A stretch of DNA of 63,941 bases, taken from assembly GCA_964346355.1 (NCBI GenBank), contig CAYFUH010000005.1, positions 1 through 63,941 on the forward strand. The letters are read 5' to 3'. The DNA is from UBA6115 sp964346355. GTDB taxonomy: Bacteria > Bacillota > Clostridia > Christensenellales > Aristaeellaceae. How positions within the stretch are numbered: position 1 is the stretch's first letter; each line of letters opens with the position of its first letter. The position numbers and the translations under genes are program-made. The notes below the pieces were generated by a model, which saw nothing but the letters and a program-made list of their open reading frames with translations, ran no database searches and had not been told where the DNA came from. This document shows, one piece after another, positions 34,866-44,676 of the stretch.

Positions 34866-36050
34866 TTATTGGATGCCGTCTACGATCTGCTGACCAAGGG
34901 CGCGGGCAGCGGCCAGCTCCTCCTCATTGGGGCGCAGGCGCGCGCGCACGCCCTCCACCGTTTTGACCTTTAACTGCGAAAGCCGGGCCATGATGTTGGG
35001 CACGGCCTCCCCCGTCCAGCCGTAGGAGCCAAAGGCGGAGCACAGCTTGCCCTTGAGTACAAAGGGATACAGGGCAGCCAGCAGCTCCCCGATGGGGTCC
35101 AGCAGGTCCCCCAGGAAGGTGGGTGAGCCAAACAGGACGGCGTCTGATTCGGCGATGGCAGCCATGGCCTGGTCCCGGTTGGTTTCGTCCAGCTCAATCA
35201 TATGAACCTTGATGCCGGCTTGTTCAATCTCTTCCTTGATGGCGGTGCCCAGCATTTTGGTGTAGCCGTAGGCGCTGACGTAGATGATGGCAACGGATTT
35301 GCCGTCCTTTTCTGGCGCCTCTGACAATTCCTCATACAGGGAGACGACGTCCTGTATCATCACATCCAGCACCGCGCCGTGGCCGGTGAAGACGATGTCC
35401 GGGTTCAACTCCCGGATGGCTTTGATGCCGTTTTTCACAAAGGGCTGGGCGAAGGGCGCCATGATGTCCAGGTAATACTTGCGCGCGGAGGCCAGGTATT
35501 CATCCGGGTTGGTGAGCTTGCTGGCAACAAGCGGTGCGAAAGCATGATGCGCACCCAGAAAATCACAGGTGAACACGCCGTTTGAGAGGGTATCGTAGGT
35601 GAACATGGTGTCCGGCCAATGCAGGTTGGGCATGGGATAAAAGCGCAGCTCGCGCCCGCCCAAATCCAGCGTGTCGCCCTTTTTGACCACGCGGCTGTTG
35701 AAGTCCTGGTTGATGATCTGGCCGATGAAGGTGATGGCGCTGTTGGTGCCGATCACCTGCAGCTTTTCGTTTTTGCGCAGCAAATCCGGGATGATGCCGG
35801 CGTGATCCGGCTCTGTATGGCTGATGATGAGGTAATCAATGTCCGCAAAGGGGATGATTTCCTCGATATTTTTGATGTATTCCTCCAAATAGCCTTCCTT
35901 GGCGGTTTCAACCAGCGCGGTTTTCTCCGTGCCCTTGATTAAAAACGCGTTGTAGCTGGTACCCTTAGGTGTTTTCATGATGATGTCAAACACTTCCAGC
36001 TCCGGGTTTTGCACACCTACTGAAAAAATATTGTCCCGCAATTCGAACAT
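34866..36050 (-). CDS. fprA: FprA family flavodiiron protein (A-type flavoprotein)
   Basis: This 394-residue protein has an N-terminal metallo-beta-lactamase-like di-iron domain (residues 1-245) with SHTEPDHAG, NLHWPDTM, CDFLGAHH and GHG as metal ligands. A C-terminal flavodoxin domain follows (about 250-394), with IIYVSAYGYTKML for FMN binding. These enzymes reduce O2 to water or NO to N2O and protect anaerobes. The ATG at 36050 follows AAGGAGG. The two genes after it lie 30 bases away and may be co-transcribed. Confidence 0.93.
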   Translation of the reverse strand: MFELRDNIFSVGVQNPELEVFDIIMKTPKGTSYNAFLIKGTEKTALVETAKEGYLEEYIKNIEEIIPFADIDYLIISHTEPDHAGIIPDLLRKNEKLQVIGTNSAITFIGQIINQDFNSRVVKKGDTLDLGGRELRFYPMPNLHWPDTMFTYDTLSNGVFTCDFLGAHHAFAPLVASKLTNPDEYLASARKYYLDIMAPFAQPFVKNGIKAIRELNPDIVFTGHGAVLDVMIQDVVSLYEELSEAPEKDGKSVAIIYVSAYGYTKMLGTAIKEEIEQAGIKVHMIELDETNRDQAMAAIAESDAVLFGSPTFLGDLLDPIGELLAALYPFVLKGKLCSAFGSYGWTGEAVPNIMARLSQLKVKTVEGVRARLRPNEEELAAARALGQQIVDGIQ

Positions 36051-36232
36051 AACCAGTCCTCCTTCTACTTTATCCACCTTTAGTTATACCCGTTCTTTCA
36101 TCATTTCAATTAAAAATTTCTGGCTGTGTCAATGCCTCAAAAACCTTGTCTATTTCCTGTTTTACATGTAGTTTTGCCCGGCAAACTGTGCCGTTTTATG
36201 CGGTTTTTGTCGTTTTCGGGGCAAAAAAGGAC

Positions 36233-36261
36233 TTGTCAAATGGGGGCATTCACGTTATGAT
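36233..36261 (+). promoter_or_regulatory. Sigma-A promoter of the peptide-type ABC operon
   Basis: TTGTCA (36233-36238), a 17-base spacer and TATGAT (36256-36261) precede the operon. The leader then has a hairpin ATGATCC/GGATCAT (36276-36282 with 36294-36300) ahead of the ribosome site at about 36315. Confidence 0.72.
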
Positions 36262-36329
36262 TCAACTGAGGGCGAATGATCCCAGACGGATGAGGATCAT
36301 GCTCAATACTATAACTGGAGGTTTAATTC

Positions 36330-38348
36330 ATGAAGAAACTGGTAGCCTTACTTGTGGCAACCATGATGCTGTTTGGCGTCATGTCTGCCTTCGCCGAGCC
36401 CGCTGTGGGCGGCGAGATCATCTATGGTTCCAGCACCGAGATTTCCGGTGACTGGGCGCATGGCGCCATTTGGACCAACAACGCCACGGACAACATGATT
36501 CGTGAGTTGATTAATGACTACACCACCGTCTCTTTCAATCAGGGCGGCGCGATGGTGCAAAACGAGAGCGTGACTGAGAGCATTGAAGGCGTTCTCAATG
36601 ATGACGGCACCAAGACGTTCACCATCAAGATTCATAATGACCTGGTGTTCAACGATGGCAGCCCCATCACAGCCAAGCACTTTGTGGCTGGCTCCCTGCT
36701 GTTCTCCCACCCCACCCTGCTGGGCATGGGCAGCAAAAACCAGGCGTATACCTATTACGCTGGCGGTGAGCTGTATAAGAACAACGGCCAGGTCATGGAA
36801 AAGCTGCCTGAAGCGCCGGCAGATGACGCTTCGGATGAAGACAAAGCAGCCTATAAAGAGCTGGTTGACAAACTCACGGAAGAGTTCAAAGCCAAGGTGA
36901 CCGAGTCCGTCAAGGAAGGCAATGTGCCGTTCGCCGGCTTCCGCCTGCTGGATGACTACACCTTCCAGGTGACCATTGTCTCCGAGTACATCCCCTATTT
37001 CTATGACCTGAACTACGCTTCCTTTGGCCCCATGAGCATCGCGATGTGGCTGGGCGAAGGCTATGACGTGGTGGACGAAGGCGAAGGCGCCCATTTTGTG
37101 GGCGACATGACCGCCGACGCCCTGAAGGATAAAATTGAGCATGCGCGCTTCCTCACCGAAGGCCGCGTGACCGCGGGCCCGTACCAGCTGGTGTCCTACG
37201 ATGTGGGCGCCAAGCAGGCCGTGCTTGAGATCAACCCCAACTACAAGGGCAACTTTGAAGGCCAGAAACCGCACGTGCAGAAGCTGATCATCGTGCGCGC
37301 CGAGAAGGCCACCCAGTTTGACGCCCTGACCACCGGCTCCATCAACCTCATCTCCGGCATCACCGGCGGTGACGATGTGAACGCAGCCCTGGATATCGTT
37401 GAAAAGGGCGGCTTCTCCTCTGTTAATTACGAGCGCAACGGCTATGGCAAGATCTGGTTCCAGAGCGACTTTGGCCCCACCCAGTTCAAGGAAATGCGCC
37501 AGGCTATTGCCCATCTGCTGAACCGTCCTGAGTTTGCCTCCACCTTCACCGGCGGCTACGGCGCGCTGGTGCACGGCCCCTACGGCCTGGCCATGTGGAT
37601 GTACCAGGAGAGCGAGGAAGAGCTGAACGAAAAGCTGAACACCTACCCCTACAGCAAGGAAGAAGCGATTAAACTGCTTGAAGAAATCGGCTTCAACCTG
37701 GACGCTGAAGGCAAGGAGTACAAGGAAGGCCTGCGCTACAAGAAGGTGACCGAGAAGGAAGCCGGCACCTACAAGCACAACGTCACCCTGGCTGATGGCA
37801 CCGTGTTGATGCCGGCCATCATCGAATGGGCCTCCACCACCGACAACGACGTGTCTGAGCTGCTGGTCACCATGCTGCAGAAGAACCCTGATGTGGCTGA
37901 AGCCGGCATCGAGATCCGTCAGGATGTCATGGAATTCGCCCAGCTGCTGCTGTGGCTGTACCGCGACAGCTCCCAGGGTGAGCAGTACGGCGTGCCGAAG
38001 TACGGCATGTTCAACCTGGCCACCAACTTCACCCCGATTTATGACCAGTCCTTCAGCTATACGCTGGATGCTGACAAGGTCGCCAATGGCTACAACGTTG
38101 GCCGTATCTTCAACGAGGAATTGGATAAGCTGTCCATGGACATGGTCTATGGCGTTGAGTCTGACAATCCCGAAGGCTTCCGCAAAATCTGGGCTGACTT
38201 CATCGTCCTGTGGAACGAGCTGCTGCCCGAATTGCCGCTGTACTCCAACGTGTACTACAGCATCTTCGCAGACAAGCTGCAAAACTACACCGAAAACCCG
38301 ATCTGGGGCTTCTCCAGGGCCATCGTGTACGCGAACGTGACCGAATAA
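36330..38348 (+). CDS. ABC transporter substrate-binding protein, family 5 (peptide type), without lipobox
   Basis: This 672-residue binding protein of the OppA/DppA class captures peptides or similar ligands outside the cell. The signal peptide (residues 1-22, cleavage near SAFAE) has no lipobox cysteine, whereas binding proteins of Gram-positive importers are usually lipoproteins. The body includes FTIKIHNDLVFNDGSPITAK and LVHGPYGL-type family segments. It is longer than typical relatives, partly from a charged insert near 150-195 (KLPEAPADDASDEDK). The ATG follows CTGGAGG. The downstream genes supply two permeases and two ATPases. Retention at the surface may depend on another partner. Confidence 0.9.
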   Translation: MKKLVALLVATMMLFGVMSAFAEPAVGGEIIYGSSTEISGDWAHGAIWTNNATDNMIRELINDYTTVSFNQGGAMVQNESVTESIEGVLNDDGTKTFTIKIHNDLVFNDGSPITAKHFVAGSLLFSHPTLLGMGSKNQAYTYYAGGELYKNNGQVMEKLPEAPADDASDEDKAAYKELVDKLTEEFKAKVTESVKEGNVPFAGFRLLDDYTFQVTIVSEYIPYFYDLNYASFGPMSIAMWLGEGYDVVDEGEGAHFVGDMTADALKDKIEHARFLTEGRVTAGPYQLVSYDVGAKQAVLEINPNYKGNFEGQKPHVQKLIIVRAEKATQFDALTTGSINLISGITGGDDVNAALDIVEKGGFSSVNYERNGYGKIWFQSDFGPTQFKEMRQAIAHLLNRPEFASTFTGGYGALVHGPYGLAMWMYQESEEELNEKLNTYPYSKEEAIKLLEEIGFNLDAEGKEYKEGLRYKKVTEKEAGTYKHNVTLADGTVLMPAIIEWASTTDNDVSELLVTMLQKNPDVAEAGIEIRQDVMEFAQLLLWLYRDSSQGEQYGVPKYGMFNLATNFTPIYDQSFSYTLDADKVANGYNVGRIFNEELDKLSMDMVYGVESDNPEGFRKIWADFIVLWNELLPELPLYSNVYYSIFADKLQNYTENPIWGFSRAIVYANVTE

Positions 38349-38379
38349 TCGCGAAACCGCGTCATCAAGTCCATTCGAC

Positions 38380-38405
38380 GGGGACGGACCTCCGGGTCCG
38401 TCCCC
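38380..38405 (+). terminator. Strong hairpin between the binding protein and permease genes
   Basis: GGGGACGGACC (38380-38390) pairs perfectly with GGTCCGTCCCC (38395-38405) around a TCCG tetraloop. No long T tract follows. It is better read as a partial terminator or mRNA stabiliser that raises binding-protein output over the permeases. Confidence 0.6.
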
Positions 38406-38495
38406 GTCCCCAAGTTTATAAAAACATTGTAAAAACAACACCGGTAGGCAGGTTCGCTGCCCGGTATTACAATTACCTGAAAGGTCGGTGCCCTG

Positions 38496-39512
38496 ATGTT
38501 CAAATACATCCTCAAACGGACAGCATACATCCTTGTGATGTTCTTTATCCTCAGCTTTTTGATGTATGCGCTGTATAACCTCATCCCCGCTGATCCGGCC
38601 CGGGCGGAAGTTGAACCGCTGCGCGCGTCGCTGAGGCCTGCAGAATATGAGGCGATTTATAAACAGACTCGCCTGGAAATGGGGTTGGATGACCCATTGT
38701 TGATGCGGTATGGCCGATGGATGGGTATGTATCCCAACCGTCAGGGCAATTTTGACGGCATCCTTCAGGGCAATTTCGGCTACTCCAACCAGTATAAAAA
38801 GCCGGTGATTGACGTGATCCCAGCGCCGATGCAGTTCACCATATTTATGAACGTCTTTGTCACCGTGCTGGCTTTGGGCATCACCATTCCCCTGGGCATT
38901 ATGACCGCGGTGAGGAAGAACAGCCTGGCTGACAGAACGGTGCAGGTGATCTCGGTGGTGGGCTACTCCATCCCCATTCACATCGTCGCCCTCGTCTTTA
39001 TCTTCGTGTTCGCGGTGGTGCTGCGATGGTTCCCCGTGATGGGCATGAAAACAGCCGGCAGCAACTATACCGGATGGAAGGCATTTACGGATGCGGTATT
39101 TCATATTACCCTGCCGGTCATCGTGCTGACCTTTGCCTCCCTGGGCGCCATGACACGCTATGTGCGCGCTGCCATGGTGGACGCCCTGTCCATGGATTAT
39201 GTGCGGACCGCCCGGGCCAAGGGCGTGAAAGAAAAAGTGGTTGTTTATGTCCACGCCTGGCGCAATGCGCTGCTGCCCGTGATCACCATTATTATTGGCT
39301 GGTTTTTGAGCATCTTCGGCGGCTCCATCATCACAGAGTCCACCTTCTCCTTAAACGGCATGGGCCGCTTGAGCATCCAGGCGCTCAACAACAAGGACTA
39401 TGAGTTAGCCCTGGCTGTTCAACTGTTTTATGTAGCGATTTCCCTGATTGGCCGGCTGCTGATTGACTTAAGCTACGGCCTTGTGGACCCGCGGATCCGC
39501 ATTTCCAAATAA
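38496..39512 (+). CDS. ABC transporter permease, DppB/OppB type
   Basis: This 338-residue permease has TM1 near 8-29, an outside loop (about 35-95), five more TM helices and the EAA-type loop YVRTARAKGVKEKVVVYVHAWRNALLP that contacts the ATPases. The end (SYGLVDPRIR) is typical of the family. The start is ATG at 38496 with a weak ribosome site. This subunit has the ordinary layout, in contrast to its partner permease downstream. Confidence 0.92.
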   Translation: MFKYILKRTAYILVMFFILSFLMYALYNLIPADPARAEVEPLRASLRPAEYEAIYKQTRLEMGLDDPLLMRYGRWMGMYPNRQGNFDGILQGNFGYSNQYKKPVIDVIPAPMQFTIFMNVFVTVLALGITIPLGIMTAVRKNSLADRTVQVISVVGYSIPIHIVALVFIFVFAVVLRWFPVMGMKTAGSNYTGWKAFTDAVFHITLPVIVLTFASLGAMTRYVRAAMVDALSMDYVRTARAKGVKEKVVVYVHAWRNALLPVITIIIGWFLSIFGGSIITESTFSLNGMGRLSIQALNNKDYELALAVQLFYVAISLIGRLLIDLSYGLVDPRIRISK

Positions 39513-39525
39513 GGAGGATTGAATC

Positions 39526-41373
39526 ATGAGTGATAAGAATAAGAAAGAGTTCTTCCTCCTTCGCTGGATCAAGCGCGTTTTCCTGGGCAGCGGGCGGGAA
39601 TTATCCTTTATGGAAGAGGAAGCTTTACAAAGCCCCATCCGTTCCGTGCTGCGGAACTTCTGGGGACGCCGCATCTCCCGCGTCGCGGTCATCCTCTTTG
39701 TCCTGATTTTACTGTTTGTGACGGTTGGCCCTCTGTTTTTACCGGTTGACCTGAGCTATCAGGACAACACCCAGATCCACGTGGCACCCGGCCATCACCT
39801 GATGGACGTACCCAAGAGCCTTGAAGGCGGCAATCTCCGCCTCATCGCGCCGGGCACGACCTATGGCGTGGGCGTTGACAACAAGGGCAAGGTTCATACA
39901 TGGGGGCACCTGCGGGTGACCAGCGTCATCAGCCTGGGCGATATTCCGGAGGAAGTGAAGGCCGCCAATATCGAGCTGGTGGCTGCCGGCTATGACCATA
40001 TTACCGCCACGGATGACACCGGACGGGTGTATACCTGGGGCAATACGCGCCTGGATCAGGCCAAGCTGCCGCGGGAGGTGGAAGCCGCCATTAACGCGGG
40101 TGAAAACCTCCGCTTTGTCCAATTAAAAGGCGGCTATCAGTTCACCGCTGGCGTCACCGAGGATGGCAAGCTCTTTGTCTGGGGCAACAGCAATGCCAAT
40201 GACACAAAGATTAAAAAGGCCTATCAGGAGAACATCAAGAAGGTTGCCACCAACGTCAACACCTATTTTGTGCTGACAAATGATGGCGAAGCCGCCTACG
40301 CGGGCTTCCAGCAAAACGCCTTCTCCACCGTGCCGGAAGCCGCCAAGAGCGGGGTGGTGGACATCGCCGCCACCAGCTTTACCAGCGCAGCCTTGAAAGA
40401 GGACGGCAGCCTTGTCATCTGGGGCAACGTAAGCCGCGGCGAGCGGGACATCCCCGAACATGAGGGCAAAATCGTCAAGATTTTCGGCGGCCGCTACCAC
40501 TATACCGCCTTGACCGACAAGGGCGAGGTCTTAAGCTGGGGTCACAACCAATTTGGGCAGACAAATGTCCCCGCCTTTGATGAAAAGGACCCCGTAGTTG
40601 ACATCTATACCGGCTTTTATCAGAACTACGCTGTGCTCAAATCCGGAAAAATTGTGGGCTGGGGCTTAAAAGGCTACCTGCTGGGCACGGATCAGTTTGG
40701 CCGCGATGTTCTAACCCGTATGGTCAACGGCGGACGTGTCACCATGACCGTCGGCGCTGTATCCGTTGTTATCTCCCTCTTCATCGGCATCATTCTGGGC
40801 GGCCTGGCCGGCTACTTCGGCGGGTGGATTGATATCTTGGTCTGCCGTTTGGCAGAACTGCTGGGCTCTGTGCCCTTCCTGCCCTTAATGCTGATTCTCT
40901 CCGCCGTTTTAGGCCCCCTGGTCCCCAGCGTTGAGCAGCGCATGTACATCATCATGGTCATCCTTGGCCTGCTGCGCTGGACCAACCTGGCCTTCTTAAT
41001 CCGCGCGCAGATTCTGGCGCAGCGCGAGATGGAATATGTGACCGCGGCCAAGGCGCTGGGTGTCAAGGAACGCGGGATCATCTTCAAGCACATCATTCCC
41101 AACGTCATCTCCATCATCCTGGTGAACGCGACCTTGGCTTTCGCCAGCAGCATGCTGACAGAAAGCTCGCTCTCGTTCCTGGGCTTTGGCATTATTCCGC
41201 CCACCCCCACCTGGGGCAATATGTTAACCGGCGCAAATGACTCCCTCGTCATCCAGCAGTTCTGGTGGCGCTGGGTCTTCCCCTCGCTGATCTTCAGCAT
41301 CTGTACTATCTGCATCAACCTTATTGGGGACGGCCTCCGGGACGCCATTGACCCCAAGAGCAATGAGCGCTGA
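39526..41373 (+). CDS. DppC-type ABC permease with an inserted seven-repeat RCC1/BLIP-II-like propeller
   Basis: This is a 615-residue protein; ordinary DppC proteins have about 300. TM1 lies at 49-73 after an OppC_N-like segment. Residues about 76-383 are not permease: they hold seven repeats ending in TWG 125-127, TWG 170-172, VWG 218-220, YAG 258-260, IWG 298-300, SWG 337-339 and GWG 378-380. Each repeat has a YTALTDKGEVLSWG-like pattern, and HNQFGQTNVPA is close to the repeat of BLIP-II, a seven-bladed RCC1-type propeller. The permease resumes at LGTDQFGRDV (386-395), with five TM helices and the EAA loop EYVTAAKALGVKERG. The insertion lies in the outside loop and is in frame throughout. 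I infer an extracellular docking or sensing platform. Confidence 0.92.
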   Translation: MSDKNKKEFFLLRWIKRVFLGSGRELSFMEEEALQSPIRSVLRNFWGRRISRVAVILFVLILLFVTVGPLFLPVDLSYQDNTQIHVAPGHHLMDVPKSLEGGNLRLIAPGTTYGVGVDNKGKVHTWGHLRVTSVISLGDIPEEVKAANIELVAAGYDHITATDDTGRVYTWGNTRLDQAKLPREVEAAINAGENLRFVQLKGGYQFTAGVTEDGKLFVWGNSNANDTKIKKAYQENIKKVATNVNTYFVLTNDGEAAYAGFQQNAFSTVPEAAKSGVVDIAATSFTSAALKEDGSLVIWGNVSRGERDIPEHEGKIVKIFGGRYHYTALTDKGEVLSWGHNQFGQTNVPAFDEKDPVVDIYTGFYQNYAVLKSGKIVGWGLKGYLLGTDQFGRDVLTRMVNGGRVTMTVGAVSVVISLFIGIILGGLAGYFGGWIDILVCRLAELLGSVPFLPLMLILSAVLGPLVPSVEQRMYIIMVILGLLRWTNLAFLIRAQILAQREMEYVTAAKALGVKERGIIFKHIIPNVISIILVNATLAFASSMLTESSLSFLGFGIIPPTPTWGNMLTGANDSLVIQQFWWRWVFPSLIFSICTICINLIGDGLRDAIDPKSNER

Positions 41374-41386
41374 GGAGGAACCGTCA

Positions 41387-42368
<982 letters not shown>

Positions 42369-42376
<8 letters not shown>

Positions 42377-43970
42377 GAATCCGATTCTGTTTAAAATTAC
42401 CAACTTAAAACAGTATTTCCCGCTTAAAAGCAAGGGCATGTACGTCAAGGCCAATGACGGCATCACCGTCAACATCTATGAGGGGGAGACCCTGGGCCTG
42501 GTGGGCGAGTCCGGCTGCGGCAAATCCACCATGGGGCGCACGCTGCTGAAGCTGTATAACGCCACGGACGGCAAGATCATGTACAATGGCCGCACCCTGC
42601 TGCAGGTAGCCCCGCAGTACGCCTTTAAAACCATCAAAAACTTAAAGGCCAACAAGGCCAAGATGCTGAAACTGCAGGACGAGTACGAGCGCCTGGAAGC
42701 CCATGCCAAGAAAAAGGGTTGGATGGACGAGGACGCGCCCGAAACCGAGGAGCGCTTCCGCGCCTTGACCGAACTGGCTGAAGCGCGCAAGCAGGCCTTT
42801 GACGCCACCTTTGACATCACCAGCATCATCGGCGGCCTGGTCATTCTGGACAACCTGGACCCGGTGATTGACGTGTACCAGGAGCTGTTTGACACGGCGC
42901 ACGAGCATAAGAAACTCTATATCAAGCGCAAGGACAACAAGGTGGATCTGGAAGACCTGCGCTACCGCAACGCGCACAAGCCCTCTGCCAGCCGTGAAAA
43001 TAAAATCAAAGCGCTGGAGAAGGAGCGCGAGGACATTATCAACAAGATGCTGCAAAAGGATGAGCAGCTCCGCGCCATCCGCATGAAGATTGACCAGCTG
43101 CGCGAGCCTTATGCCAACGACCCCCTGTTTTTGGAGTATGACGCGGACCGCGAAGGCGCAGTGGACTTAGCCCGGCTGACCTACAGCGAAATGCGCGACC
43201 TGCGCGTTGATATGCAGCTGATCTTCCAGGACCCCTACTCCTCCCTGGACTCCCGCATGACGGTGGGCCAGATCATTGGCGAGGGGATGCTGGCACACCG
43301 GCAGTTTAAGCGCAACGACGACCGGATGAAGGAGCGCGTGCTGCAGGTGATGGCAGACTGCGGCTTAGCGCCCTACTTCCTGCACCGCTACCCGCACCAG
43401 TTCTCCGGCGGCCAGCGCCAGCGCATCGGCATCGCCCGCGCGCTCTCCCTCTCCCCCAAGTTTGTGGTCTGTGACGAAGCGGTTTCCGCGCTGGACGTGT
43501 CCATCCAGTCCCAGATTATCAACCTGCTGCAGACCTTGAAGGACAGGGATCACCTGACCTACCTGTTCATCACCCATGACCTGGCGGTGGTGAAATATAT
43601 CTCCGACCGCATTGCGGTGATGTACCTGGGCGTGATTGTGGAGCTGGCCAACACCGCGGACATCTTTGCCTGCCCCATGCACCCCTATACTGAAGCGCTG
43701 CTGTCTGCCATCCCCACCGCGGATGAGAACGAAGCCCGCGAACTGGTGGTGCTGGAGGGCGACATCCCCTCCCCCGTCAACCCGCCGCCGGGCTGCAAAT
43801 TCCACACGCGCTGCAAGTACGCGACGGATATCTGCATGCACGTGGTGCCCGAATTGATCGAAGTGGTGCCTGGGCACATGGTGGCCTGCCACCACCGGCT
43901 GGAGAGCACCTGTGAGACGGAGTACGTGGAAAGCCAGACCGCTGCTGCAGCCGAAGGTACAGAACAATGA
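42369..43970 (+). CDS. Peptide ABC transporter ATP-binding protein, OppF/DppF type, with a large helical insertion
   Basis: This 533-residue ATPase compares with about 320 in ordinary OppF. Walker A GESGCGKST is at 46-54, but the Q-loop LIFQDPY comes only at 284-290. In normal family members this distance is about 50 residues. The extra 185 residues (about 78-262) are rich in Lys, Glu and Arg and look mainly helical, with heptad-like stretches at 88-145 and 207-245. Signature FSGGQRQR (345-352), Walker B FVVCDE (365-370) and H-loop ITHD follow, then a C-terminal cysteine region. The ATG at 42369 overlaps the OppD end. The insert should project from the nucleotide-binding domain into the cytosol. 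Confidence 0.92.
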
Positions 43971-44188
43971 TGTTTAGACGCAGCATCGAGCGCGCGCTGG
44001 CCTTCCTCAAGGAATGGCGGGCCAAGCGTGACGCCGAGCGCCAGGGCGTCCCCTATGAGGAGGAGATGCACCTGGAAAAAGGCGACAGAAGGGCCATGCT
44101 GATTTCGGCCTTCCTGGTGCTGATCCCCGCCGTCATCCTGGTGCTGGGCATCATGCTGCTGGTGGTGTGGCTGTTCTTCTTCCGGTAA
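43967..44188 (+). CDS. Small single-TM protein at the end of the ABC operon
   Basis: This 73-residue protein has a basic, helical N-terminus (RRSIERALAFLKEWRAKRDAE), a short acidic linker and one strong TM helix (about 46-71), ending FFFR. The predicted topology is N-inside. Its ATG overlaps the OppF stop (ATGA), so it is translationally coupled to the transporter. I do not recognise a family. It could be an accessory subunit that contacts the OppF insertion, which is inference from position alone. Confidence 0.75.
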   Translation: MMFRRSIERALAFLKEWRAKRDAERQGVPYEEEMHLEKGDRRAMLISAFLVLIPAVILVLGIMLLVVWLFFFR

Positions 44189-44213
44189 AACAAACCGATA
44201 ATATGACACAAAA

Positions 44214-44238
44214 AACCTGCCCGGGCGGCAGGTTTTTT
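44214..44238. terminator. Bidirectional terminator between the ABC operon and the VOC gene
   Basis: AACCTGCC (44214-44221) pairs with GGCAGGTT (44227-44234), with A and T runs on both flanks. It ends the ABC operon rightward and the VOC gene leftward. Confidence 0.85.
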
Positions 44239-44259
44239 GCTGTATACTGCGTGGTTTGT

Positions 44260-44643
44260 TTAGCGATGCGGCACGATCTCTATCCAGTAGCCGTCCGGGT
44301 CCGCGATGAAGTACAAGCCCATCCCCGGGTTCTCATAGCAGATGACGCCCATTTCCTTGTGCTTTTTGTAGGCGGCGTCATAGTCATTGACGCGGAAGCA
44401 CAGGTGGAACTCGTTATCGCCCAGGTTATAGCTGGGTTTGTCCCAGTCCTTCAGCCAGGTCAATTCCAGCTGGTGACTGGTCTTGCCGTCACCCAAAAAA
44501 ACCAGGGTAAAATTCTCCTTCTCGCTGCGGCGCATCTCAATCAGCCCCAGGGCTTCCTTGTAAAAAGCCAGGGACTTGTCCAGGTCAATCACATTAAAAT
44601 TGTTGTGGGCAAAGGTAAACTGCAGGTCTTGTTTGTCTGTCAT
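44260..44643 (-). CDS. VOC/glyoxalase I-like metalloprotein
   Basis: This 127-residue protein has two beta-alpha-beta-beta-beta modules of the vicinal oxygen chelate fold. Metal-ligand candidates are His in FAHNNFNVIDLDKSL, Glu in LELTWL, His in EFHLCF and Glu in WIEIVPHR, which matches lactoylglutathione lyase-type enzymes. The start is the ATG at 44643, nine bases after AGGAGG; an ATG at 44652 abuts the ribosome site. The substrate could be methylglyoxal-thiol adducts. Confidence 0.85.
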   Translation of the reverse strand: MTDKQDLQFTFAHNNFNVIDLDKSLAFYKEALGLIEMRRSEKENFTLVFLGDGKTSHQLELTWLKDWDKPSYNLGDNEFHLCFRVNDYDAAYKKHKEMGVICYENPGMGLYFIADPDGYWIEIVPHR

Positions 44644-44676
44644 ACTCAACATCCTCCTGGTTGGTTTACTGGTATC

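Noticed and set aside
36348..39254. A 968-codon open frame antisense to the binding-protein and DppB genes
   Set aside because: The plus-strand genes have clear family motifs, start sites and operon order. The antisense frame is open because of high GC and codon bias, is His/Gly/Val-rich with no recognisable domain, and ends inside its neighbours.
39750..40680. Propeller insert as an assembly chimera or mobile insertion
   Set aside because: The frame is continuous, base composition matches the flanks, no terminal repeats are seen, and the last repeat runs straight into the conserved LGTDQFGRDV motif.
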